Origin: Boudabousia tangfeifanii
GTDB lineage: Bacteria; Actinomycetota; Actinomycetes; Actinomycetales; Actinomycetaceae
Direction of reading: 5' to 3'
DNA length: 64,000 nucleotides
Assembly: GCF_001856685.1 (NCBI RefSeq)
Contig: NZ_CP017812.1
Location: 310,001 to 374,000, forward strand
Positions 7,755 to 18,658 of this stretch are shown here, piece after piece (within the stretch, counting starts at the first letter, position 1; every line of letters begins with the position of its first letter). Position numbers and translations under genes: made by a program. The notes below the pieces were generated by a model. The model was not told the origin of the DNA. It made no database searches and saw only the letters and a program-made list of their open reading frames with translations.

Positions 7755-8786
7755 ATGTCAGCTTCAGCCAACCCCATGACCCCAGAGCGCCCAGAACAAT
7801 TGGCCGGCAGCAGACTAGATCCTGCTGCCACCGCAACCGAGGATTCTTCTGCCCGTTCGATAAATCCCCAGGGGAGCGGGCGTTTTGCCCCTTCACCTAC
7901 TGGGGACTTGCACTTGGGCAACCTTCGCACCGCGATTCTGGCTTCCGCTTGGGCCCGGGCCACCGGGCGACGCTGCGTCTTGCGGGTAGAGGACCTAGAT
8001 CGAGTGCGTGCCGGTTCAACTGAACGCCAGCTGGAACAGCTTGCACAGTTGGGTTTGCACTATGACGGCGAAGTGCTCATTCAGACTAGTCGTCACGCTG
8101 CCCACTTGGCCGCCCTCGATACTTTGGCGAACAAAGGGCACCTTTTCGAATGCTTCTGTTCCCGCAAAGACATTCGCGAGGCCGCCTCCGCCCCGCACAC
8201 TCCACCCGGTCATTACCCAGGCACCTGCATTGGGCTGACCGAGGACGAACGCGCGCAAAAGCGCGAAGAGTTCGCCCGCCAGGGGCGCCAGCCTGCGCTG
8301 CGCTTCCGCGCCCCTGTAGACACTTGGGAAATCTTCGACGAACTCCACGGCAACTACACCGGCCCAGTTGACCATGTGGTCTTACGTCGCAATGACGGAG
8401 CCATCGCCTACAACCTCGCCGTTGTCGTTGATGATGCCTTCCAAGGGGTGGACCAAGTAACTCGAGGAGATGACCTGCTTTCGCAGGCACCCACCCAAGC
8501 CTGTTTGGGCTCCGCCCTCGGCCTGCCGCAACCTATCTACGTGCACGTTCCCCTAGCACTCAATGAAAAAGGGGAGCGCTTGGCGAAACGTGATGGGGCG
8601 GTCACCTTGCCGCAACTTACCGAACTTGGCGTAGAAATCCCACAAATCATTGGGGCTATCGCCCAATCTTTGGGGCTCGGTGAGCAAGTTGGTGCCGCTC
8701 GCTCGCTCGAGGAACTTTTGGACGTCCTAGACTACGAAACTCTCAAACGTATGCCCCTAGAACCCTGGGTCTTTTCGGGGATTTAG
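7755..8786 (+). CDS. gluQ: glutamyl-Q tRNA(Asp) synthetase (GluQRS)
   Basis: GluQRS charges glutamate onto queuosine at the wobble position of tRNA(Asp). The protein is a truncated class I glutamyl-tRNA synthetase: it has the signature FAPSPTGDLHLGNLRTA near residue 43, a zinc-type cluster (CFCS, then Tyr-Pro-Gly-Thr-Cys about 30 residues later) and the KMSKS-like RLAKRDG near residue 280, but no anticodon-binding domain. At 343 residues it is slightly longer than usual because of a 40-residue low-complexity N-terminal extension, so a later start cannot be excluded. The ATG has GGGGAA just upstream and a TAAACT -10-like hexamer before that. Confidence 0.92.
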   Translation: MSASANPMTPERPEQLAGSRLDPAATATEDSSARSINPQGSGRFAPSPTGDLHLGNLRTAILASAWARATGRRCVLRVEDLDRVRAGSTERQLEQLAQLGLHYDGEVLIQTSRHAAHLAALDTLANKGHLFECFCSRKDIREAASAPHTPPGHYPGTCIGLTEDERAQKREEFARQGRQPALRFRAPVDTWEIFDELHGNYTGPVDHVVLRRNDGAIAYNLAVVVDDAFQGVDQVTRGDDLLSQAPTQACLGSALGLPQPIYVHVPLALNEKGERLAKRDGAVTLPQLTELGVEIPQIIGAIAQSLGLGEQVGAARSLEELLDVLDYETLKRMPLEPWVFSGI

Positions 8787-8867
8787 CCCCAAATTTACGA
8801 CCCGAAAACTACCCGTACGAAGAGAATCAAGGCGCATGGGTTGGGGCTGCTACCCATCAGCTACTAA

Positions 8868-8890
8868 GCCTGTTACGTGTAACGGCAGGC
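8868..8890. terminator. possible bidirectional terminator between convergent genes
   Basis: GCCTG at 8868-8872 pairs with CAGGC at 8886-8890, enclosing a GTTAC/GTAAC dyad. It lies between the stops of gluQ and the OmpA-domain lipoprotein. There is no clear T-run, so confidence is low. A weaker ATGGGT/ACCCAT stem is just upstream. Confidence 0.35.
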
Positions 8891-8910
8891 CCAGTATTGG
8901 GCGAGTGGCA

Positions 8911-10587
8911 CTAGTCCAGATCTTTAACTGGAATATTCGTCAAGCGCCAGCTTGGTAGATGTCCTCTGGGATCGACTGAATCAACAGTGATGTTATCCGA
9001 GCCGGGATCTGGCCACATCAACCAAACATTATCTTTTTCGGATGTAGTGTTGAATGGGGTCATTACGTGGAACTTCTTGCCATTTTTAAACTCTAGGGGG
9101 AAGTATCGTAATTCGCCGCTCAGAAGTGCCAATGGGACGTTTCCTACCTTTAATCGATCCCAGTGGTTAAAACCAGGTTTATATGAGGGGTAACTAATAG
9201 ACCCGATAGCGACAGATGTTGATTTTTTACCAAGCGTATTTAACTTAACCGGTCCAAAAAGATATCCATCTTTTCTCCAAAGCTGAGGGATTTTAACCTC
9301 AATGACGTGATCATTGAGCCCCACGATTTTTAGTCCTTCGGGTCCAGTCGCGGTCAACTGCGGAGCTGGGGGCAGGGGAGCCTTGGCTCTTGCATCAATA
9401 AATCCAGTCGTTGCCTCATCTGGGGAAACTGGATTGATCCTAATCTCTACTCGTCGATTAAGGGCTCGATTGTTGTCACTATCGTTGGGGACTCGCGGTT
9501 CTGATTCCCCCTTACCATCGGTAGCAACCTGCCAGTTTTGGGGCAAGCCGAGGGCGTGTAGTTTATCCCCTACAGCTTTAGCTCGACGTTTCGAAAGATC
9601 GAGATTATATGCATCATCTGCAACATCATCGGTATGTCCAACCACAGTGATAGATCCACCAGATTTGAAGATCTTGGCATTGTCGACTGCTGATTGAAGT
9701 GTTTGATTCGCTTTATCACTCAAATCCGCAGAATCCACTGCGAAACCAATATCGCTACTAAGATTTAGTGTTAGATTATTTTTGCTAATTTCCACCACAT
9801 CGTTGCCATCCAGGTCAGCAATCACTGAACCGATAGATGAGGAAACCGCTTTCTTTAAATCGTCAGGTTTAGCGAGCTTAACCCCATCCATGAGTTTGGC
9901 GACGGTGGTGCCGGAGGATGCCTCTGCCTTTACTGGAATTCCACTGATGACCCCATAACCATCCAAATAGATGGTGGCTTCATGGATGTCTTTATTGGCT
10001 GGGAAAACCAAGACCATTTGTTCACCAACTTTGGTTTTCCTTAGCTGCCACTTATCATTTAATGAGGTTGAGAGTGCTTTGGTTTTCAAATCCATGATAG
10101 TGATCCCAACGCCGGAATCGAGTAACCTGAATTTTTTCTTTGGGCCATCAACAATTTTAAGGGGAACTACCAAGTATTGGTCATTACCAACTGCTGAGGT
10201 GGCTTCCACCCTTGCTGGAGTGTCGTCAAAGGTTCCACGTCCCGCAATTTCAACTGAGGCAGATACTTCTCCTTCTGCAGTTACCTCTTTTTCTGCAGTT
10301 TGCGGGGTGCTTTCAGGGGTTTGTGGGGCTAGATCAATCTCAACTTCTAAAGTTGGTTCGGGAGATTTAGCTGAAGCCACGTTTTGTGGGGGATCCGCCG
10401 GGGAACCTGATTGGGCGCTACCACAGGCCGAAAGTGCCGTTAGCGAGAAGAGTAAACCGCCAGCCACAATAGCTTTTTTCAGTCGCAAACCTTTGGATGC
10501 AAGCGGAGTGCTGGAAGCCGACTTTTTAGCAGATACGAAGCCTTCAGAAACAGTATCCTGCATGTTTTGTTTAGCTTGCGGATTCAT
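8911..10587 (-). CDS. OmpA-domain lipoprotein
   Basis: The 558-residue protein starts at an ATG with GGGAGC upstream. After an unusually long 38-residue N-region comes a hydrophobic segment and a lipobox L52-S-A-C55, so it is predicted to be lipid-anchored outside the membrane. Residues ~280-385 form an OmpA-like peptidoglycan-binding domain: VVGHTDDVADDAYNLDLSKR, then a Asn-Arg-Ala-Leu-Asn-Arg-Arg-Val-Glu end. The first ~200 residues after the lipobox and the C-terminal ~160 residues are unassigned. In a Gram-positive this would tether the wall to the membrane. The same-strand membrane gene upstream is 63 bases away, so they may be cotranscribed. Confidence 0.85.
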   Translation of the reverse strand: MNPQAKQNMQDTVSEGFVSAKKSASSTPLASKGLRLKKAIVAGGLLFSLTALSACGSAQSGSPADPPQNVASAKSPEPTLEVEIDLAPQTPESTPQTAEKEVTAEGEVSASVEIAGRGTFDDTPARVEATSAVGNDQYLVVPLKIVDGPKKKFRLLDSGVGITIMDLKTKALSTSLNDKWQLRKTKVGEQMVLVFPANKDIHEATIYLDGYGVISGIPVKAEASSGTTVAKLMDGVKLAKPDDLKKAVSSSIGSVIADLDGNDVVEISKNNLTLNLSSDIGFAVDSADLSDKANQTLQSAVDNAKIFKSGGSITVVGHTDDVADDAYNLDLSKRRAKAVGDKLHALGLPQNWQVATDGKGESEPRVPNDSDNNRALNRRVEIRINPVSPDEATTGFIDARAKAPLPPAPQLTATGPEGLKIVGLNDHVIEVKIPQLWRKDGYLFGPVKLNTLGKKSTSVAIGSISYPSYKPGFNHWDRLKVGNVPLALLSGELRYFPLEFKNGKKFHVMTPFNTTSEKDNVWLMWPDPGSDNITVDSVDPRGHLPSWRLTNIPVKDLD

Positions 10588-10650
10588 TTAGCTCCCTTTC
10601 CTCTGTGTGGCGTTCAAGCACATTATATGTATGAAAGGGAATAAATTCGC

Positions 10651-11736
10651 TTACATTTCCACCGGATCAGCGGGGGAGCCGAACTTTTCTTGCCACTTGT
10701 CGACCACATAGTCGATCAAGAAGACCATGACCAGTACAAAGATGATGGCGAAAGCATTGTCGGCAATGCGAGCCAGAATGGACTCGTTAGGGCCTAACAG
10801 CAGCATGGCGACACTCAAAGCACCTAGGGAGTTAAAAATTGTTTCGTACCGGTAGGCAGAAGTTAATCCCACCAAAAAACCACCCGAGAGGCCAACCAAA
10901 GTGGGGGTCATGCCAGGAATCAAAGTCATGGCATAGAACAAGGCGGTACCAGCTAAGGTACCCAAGAAGCGTTCAATCATCTTGGTAGCACGCAAATGCT
11001 CATAGGGGGAAAGGACCGACATAGCAGCGATACCAATCCACATGACGCGATCTAACCCTAAGAGCGCTCCACAGCCCATTGCCGCCGGCACCAGCACTGC
11101 CAGTTTCAGTTTCCACTCATCGCCCTTTTTTCGAGGGTCGAAATCACGAAAAACCTCTCCCAGAGTTCTCTGAGAATCATTGTGCTGGTTATTGCGGTAA
11201 TAGATCGAGGCCGCCCACACCCCACCAAGCAACAGCCCCACCACACGCGGTAATTGCGCCTGCGGAGAGGCAGGGTAGCCATAAAGTAAAAGGAAACTGA
11301 GCACCAAAACAATATGGTTGTGGAACTCAACGCGGTCACAAGCCACAATCAGGATAAGCAACAAAGTCACCATCATTAAAAGGATTGAGAGCACTCCACC
11401 TAGATATAAGGCGAGAGGTGGGACCACCGCAAACAACACAAAAATGCCGAACAGGCTGATTGCGCCCTGCGTCGTGTGGTAACCAAAATGAATCTTCTGG
11501 AAAGTCAAAACGCTCAGGAGGACCACTACACCCACAATCGCGTTCTCTTGTCCGAGGATCGTAATAAAAGCCACCACAAACAACACACAGAAGAGGAGAG
11601 TGACTAGCGCTTTGGCGGCAATCCCAGCAAAGATTGGGGCTTTACCTTTAAAGCCTTGCGCAGCTTTCATGTCGGCCTGCAAATGTGGCAAATCTTCGTT
11701 AATAACTCGCCAAAAGCTACGCAACCACTGTGGCAT
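10651..11736 (-). CDS. FUSC-family integral membrane protein
   Basis: The 361-residue protein has two blocks of membrane helices (residues ~30-165 and ~215-335) separated by a hydrophilic linker, ending in the basic/acidic tail DKWQEKFGSPADP. The pattern of short helices with GVVVLLSVLTFQ and a repeated second block matches the fusaric acid resistance-like (FUSC/aromatic acid exporter) superfamily. Substrate is unknown. The start at 11736 (MPQWLRSFW) is preferred over 11811 because AGGGGAAG lies directly upstream and the extra 25 residues look non-coding. The OmpA-domain lipoprotein follows 63 bases downstream. Confidence 0.72.
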   Translation of the reverse strand: MPQWLRSFWRVINEDLPHLQADMKAAQGFKGKAPIFAGIAAKALVTLLFCVLFVVAFITILGQENAIVGVVVLLSVLTFQKIHFGYHTTQGAISLFGIFVLFAVVPPLALYLGGVLSILLMMVTLLLILIVACDRVEFHNHIVLVLSFLLLYGYPASPQAQLPRVVGLLLGGVWAASIYYRNNQHNDSQRTLGEVFRDFDPRKKGDEWKLKLAVLVPAAMGCGALLGLDRVMWIGIAAMSVLSPYEHLRATKMIERFLGTLAGTALFYAMTLIPGMTPTLVGLSGGFLVGLTSAYRYETIFNSLGALSVAMLLLGPNESILARIADNAFAIIFVLVMVFLIDYVVDKWQEKFGSPADPVEM

Positions 11737-11839
11737 TAGACTTCCCCTTTTCACTTTGGAACAAAACCACTCTATGCCTCGACAAACCTCCAAGCAATCA
11801 GATGTCGCCAATCTCTACAAATATGGCTACCAGTCACAG

Positions 11840-12108
11840 TAGGAAATAAGAGTCGCTCACTTCATAACAAGGCGGATGGTGAAACAAGTTAAAAGTAAAG
11901 CAGTTTTTACTATTTAATTTTGCCCAAAAGGTATTGCAGGAAAGTGTGAGCATTACTAAACGTTGCAAATAGTGGATTAATTGCAAATTGGGAAGATTAA
12001 GTTTTGGTAACGGTATTTTTGTATCTTAATACTTTCGTAATTAAAAATAATATATTCATTTAGGATTATTTACCTATCCTTTAGATAGATTAATGTAACG
12101 ACCACAGA
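11840..12108. other. AT-rich spacer before the giant protease
   Basis: This spacer of about 270 bases is much more AT-rich than its surroundings and holds no gene I can support. It should carry the promoters for the divergent FUSC and protease genes. A short dyad (AGGAT/ATCCT around 12062-12080) is visible near the protease start. I cannot pick a confident -35/-10 pair. Confidence 0.5.
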
Positions 12109-12120
12109 TTGGATGGATCC

Positions 12121-15100
12121 GTGCGGAAAAAACTAGTAACTGTTTGCGCTGCTGCGGCGCTGGCGGGGACGGGGCTCGGGTTGCCGGCCTCGGCCAACGC
12201 AGTCCCAGTAGTGCCACGTGAAACGGGGGAGGAAGTACAGTCCGCTCCCGTAAACGTGACTGTTTTGCTCAAAGACCAGCCCAAAGACGCCACGCTCTCC
12301 TCAGAGCAGGCCGTCAAGGACAGTCAAGCAGAACTGATTAAACGACTAAGTGAAAAATACGACCTTAAAGTAAAGCGACAGTTCGGATACCTGGTTAACG
12401 GTTTCTCGGCAACTGTCCCCGCTTTCAACCTAGCAGCAATTGCGGGGGAAGCAGGAGTCGCTTCAGTAGTACGCGAACGCCTCTACTACCCAACCGACAC
12501 CCACGCTAATGACCTGACCCAGGCCACCCAGATGGCTGCCAAGCGCGGCTACAAGGGTGAAGGCCAGGTTATCGCCATCGTCGACACCGGTATCGACGTC
12601 AAGCACCAGGATATGAAACTTGACGGCATGAACGCCGATGGTAGCTGTGGCCCAGAAGCGCTCAAGACCGTCAAGATCAAGAAGATCCAGCCAGGTTTCA
12701 CCTGTAAGGTACCCGGCGGCTACAACTACGCTGACTCCTCGGACGTAGTTAAAGACACCGCTTCTGAAGATCCTCACGGCCAGCACGTAGCCGGTATCGC
12801 TGCCGCTAACGGCGACGAAAAGGGTACCCCAGCAGATGCCGCCTCTAATGGCCGCGTTAACGGTTCAGCCCCGAACGCCCAGCTACTAGCCATGAAGGTG
12901 TTCTCTAACGTTCCAGCAATCGCTAAGGGCGCTGCTAACGACAACATCATCGCTGCGTTGGAAGATGCCGGTAAACTTGGCGCCACCGTGGTGAACCTGT
13001 CGCTTGGCTCCTCAAACGGCTTCACCGATCCTCGTGACGGTGTGGCCATTGCCGTTAAGAAACTGACCGATCAGGGTATTTCGGTAATCATCTCCGCCGG
13101 TAACGCCGGTCTTTCGACCTCGGATGCGGGCGACGAGCGCGAATCATGGGGCATGCTCGACAACGCGGCAGTTGGTGGCCCATCCACCACCCCAACTGCT
13201 CTCTCGATTGCCTCCGTGGATAATGCTTACACCATGCAGGTTAAGGCCAGCACTCACGGTGCCGGGGAAGACTTCAATTTCCCATACTTGCACGCTACCG
13301 GTCAGATCCCGAGCGAGCCAATCAGCTTGCTAGCTGCCGGCGTGGGCCAGCCAGATGACTTCGCTGGTAAGGACTTCTCCGGCAAGTACGCGCTAATCGA
13401 ACGTGGTGCCATCTCCTTCGCTGACAAGTTCAAGAACGCCAAGGAAGCCGGTGCAGCCGGTGTCGTCCTCTACAACCACACCAACGGTGGCGAAGAATTC
13501 GTCCACATGGCAGGGGTTGAAGGCTTCGAATTCTTCGGCGTCACCCTCCGTCACTCCGACGGTGTCAAACTGGCTGAAGCCCTTAAGGCACACCCAGATA
13601 TGACCGTGGAATTCTCCGACACCCTAGCTGCCGTCCCGGTAGACAGTGTCGGTGAACCATCCTCCTTCACCTCCTGGGGCCCGAGCCCATCGCTCGACTT
13701 CAAGCCACAGCTAGCTGGCATCGGTGGCAACGTTTACTCCACCCTCAATGACAACAAGTATGGCGTTATGTCCGGTACCTCCATGGCCGCACCAAACGTC
13801 TCCGGTTTGTCCGCTCAGCTAAACCAGGCATTCGAAAAGCGTTTCCCGGACCTTTCCCCGGCACAGCGCCTAGAACTATCCCAAGTAGCCTTGATGAATA
13901 CCGCCAAGGTGCTCGAAAAGGACGGCGTGCCATTCTCGGTCCGCCAGATGGGTGCCGGTCTAGCGCAGGTTGACGATGCCACTCGAACCAACGTGTTCGT
14001 CACCGCCAACCAAAAGGGTGCTGCCGCTCTGAAGGAAGTCAAGGGCTCCAAGAGCTTCGCGATGACCCTCACCAACCGTGGCACCAAGGACTATACCTTC
14101 ACCATTCCAGCTGCCAAGGTAGTTAATGAAACCGCAGCAGAAGGCGAAAAATTACACACCGTCTTCTCCAAGACTGACTCCCTAACCCTCGACAAGTCCG
14201 AAGTGACTGTTAAGGCTGGCCAGTCCGTCACCGTTAATGCCACCTTGAAGGTCGGTAAGGGTAACCACTGGGCACACGGTTTCGTCGCCTTCAACTCAAA
14301 GGACCAAGACCAGCCGAACCTACACCTGCCTTACCTAGCTTTCGCCGGTGACTGGAACGAAGAAAAGATTTTGCAGGAACCAGGCGAAGGCCTCTTGCAG
14401 GAGCTCTACCAAGGTCAGGCGGAAAACGGTAAGACCTACCCGAACCCCACCAAGACCCAGCTGGGCATCTATGACACCAAGCCCACCCCGAAGCTTTCGG
14501 CTGCTAACGACAACCCATGGTTGAGCCCGAATGACGACGGCTACCACGACCAGATCCTGCCGATCGTAGCGCTGCTACGTAACGCCTCCATGGTCGAAAT
14601 GAACATCCTCGACGAAAGTGGCAAGCAGCTACTCCGCGTCGGTGAATCCTACGGTCTCTCCCGTCCACTAGCGAGCGACTTCACCAAGCACCCTGTCTCG
14701 CACTTCGGTGAGCCCATCCAAGAAGGTATGTTCAACGGTAAACTCTTCGACGCCAACTCCCTTGGCTTCAAGAACTTGCCAGATGGTCAGTACATCTACC
14801 AAGTCAAGTCTCGCCTCAGCGATGACCAGCCTTGGCAGGAAACCAAACTACGTTTCCGCGTCGACTCCGACGCCCCAACTGTAGTTGCCCCAGCCCCAGC
14901 CATTGGTGCTGACGGCAATGGCACCTTGACCCTGACTGTCACCGACGCAACCTCTGGCGTCAGCCCGAACGATGGCAAGCGCTGCACCGAGGACGGTGTC
15001 TGTGGTGTCACCGCCTTCCACCCCAACGGTGAACGCTTGGCAGTCACCCGCGATGGCGACAACTACACCGTCACCATCCCGAAGGCCAACGAAGTTCCCT

Positions 15101-18100
15101 ACATCACCGTAGTGGCACAGGACCAGGCCGGTAACCTCCGTCAGCTTTCCGTGGCTGTCTCCGGTGCCGGTGCAGTTACTGTAGATGGCTACGAAAGCTT
15201 CCACAATGCCGACCTCGGCCCCGCTTCCCAGTGGGTAAAGGAAGGCAAGCTAGTCCTCTCCGGTACCGTAGTGGAAAACGGTGGAGTCAAGGTTGAAAAG
15301 GTCCGCTTCGGCGGCAACACCTTCCCCGTCCGTCGTGGCGACGGTGACCTCACCTGGCGTGGTTTCGCTGAACTAACCGAGGGCGAAAACACCCTCAAGT
15401 TCGAAGGCCTCTCGAAGGAAGGCTACGTGGTCGCTAGCACCACCCTCACCTTCAACTACGATGCCACCGCCCCAGAAGTTGCCATCACCTCCAAGGTCAC
15501 CTTGGGTGAAGATGGACAGCCAAAGGTTGACGAACAAGGTCGCGTTCACGTTACCGGTACCTACCAGGACAACTCCGGCAAGCCCGGTGAAGTCTACGCC
15601 GTTGGCGTTGACCCAGTGAAGACCAAGGACGGTAAGTGGGAACTCGACGTCCCAGTATCGCCTGCGGACTCCAACGTCACTGTCTTGGCTCGCGATGCCG
15701 CCGGCAACACTGCCAAGGCCACCAGTAAGGAAACTTGGACGCCCTCGGCCAGTGGAAACGAAGAGAACGAAGAAAACGAAGTTTCGATCTCCTTCCAGCA
15801 GGCTTACAAGCAGTCCGAGCAGATCTACGCCTACGACACCTCCTACCCAGGTATCAACTGGAACGATCACACCTTGACCGTTAAGGGTCAGCTCAGCAAG
15901 GCCGTCAAGTCACTCACCGTGACCCCAGCAGCCCACGCTGAAACCAAGGAAAAGGGCAAGCCTGGCGAAATGGTCATGGCCGCCCCCATCACCGCCAACC
16001 TCGGCAAGGTGAACGAAGATGGTACCCAGAACTACACCGTGACCTTGCCATTGGCTAAGGCCCTCGTCGCCTACCGCTTCGTGGCTGTCAGTGAAGAAAA
16101 CGCGATCGTCCTCGACCGCTCCTACCGTCTCTACGCAGACCGTGAGCTACCGAAGATCCACTTCACCGAACCAACCATGAAGAACCTGAAGGTTTACACC
16201 AACCAGGACAAGGTACGCTTCGCCGGTGCAGTCTCCGACAATGGTGCTGGCTACCAGCTCCAGATCAACGGTGACACCGTTCGCCGCTTCCACAACCTAC
16301 CCAAGCCAGGCGAAGAAGCTAACGCTCGCGCCTTCGAATGGGACGTGGACGCCAACAGCGGACTCGTCTTCGTGAACTTCGCGGACTACGCCGGCAACGC
16401 CTGGCGCACCATCCTCGAAGTAGTCAAGGACACCGACAAGCCGACCCTGACCTCCGCCGGGGTTGACGAACTCCAGGTAGTTCGCGACCCAAGCCAGGTC
16501 AAGTTCACCGCTGACAGTGAAGACGCCAACAACGAAAAGTTGACCTTGAGCCTAGATGGCAAGGAAGTTGCCAAGGCCGAAAACAACTACTTCGTAAACG
16601 GCATCGACGAAATGATGATGCACCCATCATTGTTCAACCTCATCCTCGGTGTTCCGGACTCGCCAGACGGCCAGGGAGTCAAGGCTCCTAACACGCCAGA
16701 AGTGGCCAGCCCAGAAAACCCAGATGCCCCAGTTGACGGCTCCAAGATTGGTTTGGCACACTCGCCGACCTTCCTCCCCGGCGACAAGCTTCCGGAAGTT
16801 ACCCGCAAGCTCACCGTGGAACACGAACTCGGCAAGGCCAAGTCCGGTGCTCACAAGTACGTCCTCACCGCTACGGATGCCGCTGGCAACCAAAGCACCA
16901 AGGAAGTTAACTTCACCGTCGACCTCGCCCCAACCATCACCGGTCCAGAAAAGGTCACCCTTGAGGTGAACCTAGAAGACCTCGGTAATGCCAAGGCACT
17001 AGTCGAACGCGTACTCGCTAACTACCAGGCAAAGGACGACTCCGGCAAGCCCACCCTCACCGGTGCCTTCGCTCAGGAAGCGCTCACCGAGGGCGACAAC
17101 GCCTTCACCTTGACCGCCTCCGACCAGGCTGGCGACCCGACCCTCAAGCAGGTCACCGTCACCCTCAAGGTCAACGAGCGCACCCTCGAAAAGGATGGCT
17201 ACACCTTCACCGGTAAGTCCCGTTCCGACGACCAGCTCACCGTCAAGGTAGAAAAGGTCACCGAACGACTCAGCCGCGTCAGCCTCAACCACAACCGCAA
17301 GTTCGCTCCGCTGAAGGGCACGATCGCAGTTCCAGCACCAGCTGGTTCCAAGCTCTACGCCGTCATTAACGGTGAACGTGGTGAAGTTAAGGCCGAATGG
17401 CAAAATGGCAAGCTGGTCTTCGCAGGTCAGGTCCCCATGGTCCTCGAGCTAGAAACCCCAGCACCGCCAAAGCCAGAGCCTAAGCCAGCTCCAGTCCCGG
17501 CCCCCAAGCCGGCACCGAAGCCAGCTCCTAAGCCGCAGCCGACCCCGGCTCCGACCCCGGCACCAGCTCCAGCGCCAGCTCCGACTCCGGCACCTAAGCC
17601 GCAGCCGAAGCCAGAGCCGAAGCCAACCCCGGCACCAGCTCCAGCGCCAGCTCCGACTCCGGCACCAAAGCCGCAGCCGAAGCCGGAACCAGAGCCTAAG
17701 CCTGTGCTACCACCGGTCAAGCCTGACCCGAAGCCGGCCCCCAAGCCGCTACCTCCGGTCAAGCCAGCCCCACAGCCAGCGCCTAAGCCTGAGCCGAAGC
17801 CACAGCCGACCCCGGCTCCGAAGCCAGCCCCCAAGCCGGCTCCAGCACCAAAGCCAGCACCGAAGCCTGAGCCTAAGCCAGCACCGAAGCCAACCAACCC
17901 CAAGCTCGAACCAATCGTCGCTTGGAAGGTAGCTCCGAAGCCGGTTAAGGATCCGTTCAAGGATGTGGCAGCTGCTAGCTACTTCTCCGGTGAAATCGCC
18001 TGGATGAAGGAAAGCGGTCTGTCGACTGGTTGGGCTGATGGCACTTACCGTCCAGACAACAACATCACCCGTGAAGCCATGGCTGCCTTCCTCTACCGCC

Positions 18101-18543
18101 TAGCCGGTAGCCCAGCAGTCAAGGTCGCTAAGGGTGCCGAGTTCAAGGACGTGCCAGCGAACCACTTGTTCGCTAAGCAGATCGCTTGGATGAAGCAGAG
18201 CGGTGTTTCCACCGGTTGGGCAGATGGAACCTACCGCCCATCCGAAGAAATCAGCCGTGAAGCAATGGCCGCCTTCTTGCAGCGCTTCGCTCAGAAGTTC
18301 CCGCAAGCAGTCTCGCCAGACGTTGCCCGCGTAGTGGTACCGGAATTCGACGCCAATGAACGCTTGTTCACCGACGTTACCGGCAGCCACATGTTCGCTA
18401 AGCAGATCGCGTGGATGAAACTAGCCCACGTTTCCACTGGTTACGAACAGGACGGCACCTACCGTCCAAGCGGCAAGGTCCAGCGTAACGCCATGGCCGC
18501 CTTCATCTACCGCCTGACCCACAACCAGGGTTACCTGCGGTGA
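12121..18543 (+). CDS. giant secreted S8 serine protease with SLH repeats
   Basis: A protein of about 2140 residues. A signal peptide (MRKKLVTV, then an Ala/Gly-rich core ending near PASANA) leads to a subtilase domain with catalytic D155 (IVDTGID), H219 (HGQHVAG) and S554 (GTSMAAP). A protease-associated insert lies around residues 410-500. Next come lactocepin/C5a-peptidase-like Fn3 and several Ig-like modules (residues ~650-1770), a Pro/Ala/Lys hinge (~1778-1938) and three SLH repeats (~1943-2140; GWADGTYRP twice, then [10 protein letters not shown]). It is a wall-anchored extracellular protease. GTG at 12121 is chosen because it gives a normal signal peptide; TTG at 12109 is the alternative. 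Codon use is C-ending like highly expressed host genes, unlike the SLH array. Confidence 0.93.
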   Translation: MRKKLVTVCAAAALAGTGLGLPASANAVPVVPRETGEEVQSAPVNVTVLLKDQPKDATLSSEQAVKDSQAELIKRLSEKYDLKVKRQFGYLVNGFSATVPAFNLAAIAGEAGVASVVRERLYYPTDTHANDLTQATQMAAKRGYKGEGQVIAIVDTGIDVKHQDMKLDGMNADGSCGPEALKTVKIKKIQPGFTCKVPGGYNYADSSDVVKDTASEDPHGQHVAGIAAANGDEKGTPADAASNGRVNGSAPNAQLLAMKVFSNVPAIAKGAANDNIIAALEDAGKLGATVVNLSLGSSNGFTDPRDGVAIAVKKLTDQGISVIISAGNAGLSTSDAGDERESWGMLDNAAVGGPSTTPTALSIASVDNAYTMQVKASTHGAGEDFNFPYLHATGQIPSEPISLLAAGVGQPDDFAGKDFSGKYALIERGAISFADKFKNAKEAGAAGVVLYNHTNGGEEFVHMAGVEGFEFFGVTLRHSDGVKLAEALKAHPDMTVEFSDTLAAVPVDSVGEPSSFTSWGPSPSLDFKPQLAGIGGNVYSTLNDNKYGVMSGTSMAAPNVSGLSAQLNQAFEKRFPDLSPAQRLELSQVALMNTAKVLEKDGVPFSVRQMGAGLAQVDDATRTNVFVTANQKGAAALKEVKGSKSFAMTLTNRGTKDYTFTIPAAKVVNETAAEGEKLHTVFSKTDSLTLDKSEVTVKAGQSVTVNATLKVGKGNHWAHGFVAFNSKDQDQPNLHLPYLAFAGDWNEEKILQEPGEGLLQELYQGQAENGKTYPNPTKTQLGIYDTKPTPKLSAANDNPWLSPNDDGYHDQILPIVALLRNASMVEMNILDESGKQLLRVGESYGLSRPLASDFTKHPVSHFGEPIQEGMFNGKLFDANSLGFKNLPDGQYIYQVKSRLSDDQPWQETKLRFRVDSDAPTVVAPAPAIGADGNGTLTLTVTDATSGVSPNDGKRCTEDGVCGVTAFHPNGERLAVTRDGDNYTVTIPKANEVPYITVVAQDQAGNLRQLSVAVSGAGAVTVDGYESFHNADLGPASQWVKEGKLVLSGTVVENGGVKVEKVRFGGNTFPVRRGDGDLTWRGFAELTEGENTLKFEGLSKEGYVVASTTLTFNYDATAPEVAITSKVTLGEDGQPKVDEQGRVHVTGTYQDNSGKPGEVYAVGVDPVKTKDGKWELDVPVSPADSNVTVLARDAAGNTAKATSKETWTPSASGNEENEENEVSISFQQAYKQSEQIYAYDTSYPGINWNDHTLTVKGQLSKAVKSLTVTPAAHAETKEKGKPGEMVMAAPITANLGKVNEDGTQNYTVTLPLAKALVAYRFVAVSEENAIVLDRSYRLYADRELPKIHFTEPTMKNLKVYTNQDKVRFAGAVSDNGAGYQLQINGDTVRRFHNLPKPGEEANARAFEWDVDANSGLVFVNFADYAGNAWRTILEVVKDTDKPTLTSAGVDELQVVRDPSQVKFTADSEDANNEKLTLSLDGKEVAKAENNYFVNGIDEMMMHPSLFNLILGVPDSPDGQGVKAPNTPEVASPENPDAPVDGSKIGLAHSPTFLPGDKLPEVTRKLTVEHELGKAKSGAHKYVLTATDAAGNQSTKEVNFTVDLAPTITGPEKVTLEVNLEDLGNAKALVERVLANYQAKDDSGKPTLTGAFAQEALTEGDNAFTLTASDQAGDPTLKQVTVTLKVNERTLEKDGYTFTGKSRSDDQLTVKVEKVTERLSRVSLNHNRKFAPLKGTIAVPAPAGSKLYAVINGERGEVKAEWQNGKLVFAGQVPMVLELETPAPPKPEPKPAPVPAPKPAPKPAPKPQPTPAPTPAPAPAPAPTPAPKPQPKPEPKPTPAPAPAPAPTPAPKPQPKPEPEPKPVLPPVKPDPKPAPKPLPPVKPAPQPAPKPEPKPQPTPAPKPAPKPAPAPKPAPKPEPKPAPKPTNPKLEPIVAWKVAPKPVKDPFKDVAAASYFSGEIAWMKESGLSTGWADGTYRPDNNITREAMAAFLYRLAGSPAVKVAKGAEFKDVPANHLFAKQIAWMKQSGVSTGWADGTYRPSEEISREAMAAFLQRFAQKFPQAVSPDVARVVVPEFDANERLFTDVTGSHMFAKQIAWMKLAHVSTGYEQDGTYRPSGKVQRNAMAAFIYRLTHNQGYLR

Positions 18544-18561
18544 TCGGCTAAAACGCCAGTA

Positions 18562-18608
18562 AAAAGGGGCTGGTGGGAAGAAACTACTTCTTCCCACCAG
18601 CCCCTTTT
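18562..18608 (+). terminator. strong intrinsic terminator of the protease gene
   Basis: A 21-bp nearly perfect stem (left arm 18562-18582, right arm 18588-18608) with a 5-base loop ends in TTTT and is followed by AGTTTT. A second short hairpin with loop TCGG (CCGAGG/CCTCGG, about 18620-18635) lies between it and the convergent oxidoreductase stop and may terminate that gene. Confidence 0.9.
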
Positions 18609-18658
18609 AGTTTTGCTGGCCGAGGTCGGCCTCGGTGTTTATCCCCCTAACGGAAGTC

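Noticed and set aside
17427..17960. Gly-rich minus-strand frame over the protease hinge
   Set aside because: It is the complement of the repetitive Pro/Ala/Lys hinge codons, a usual artefact of GC-rich repeats.
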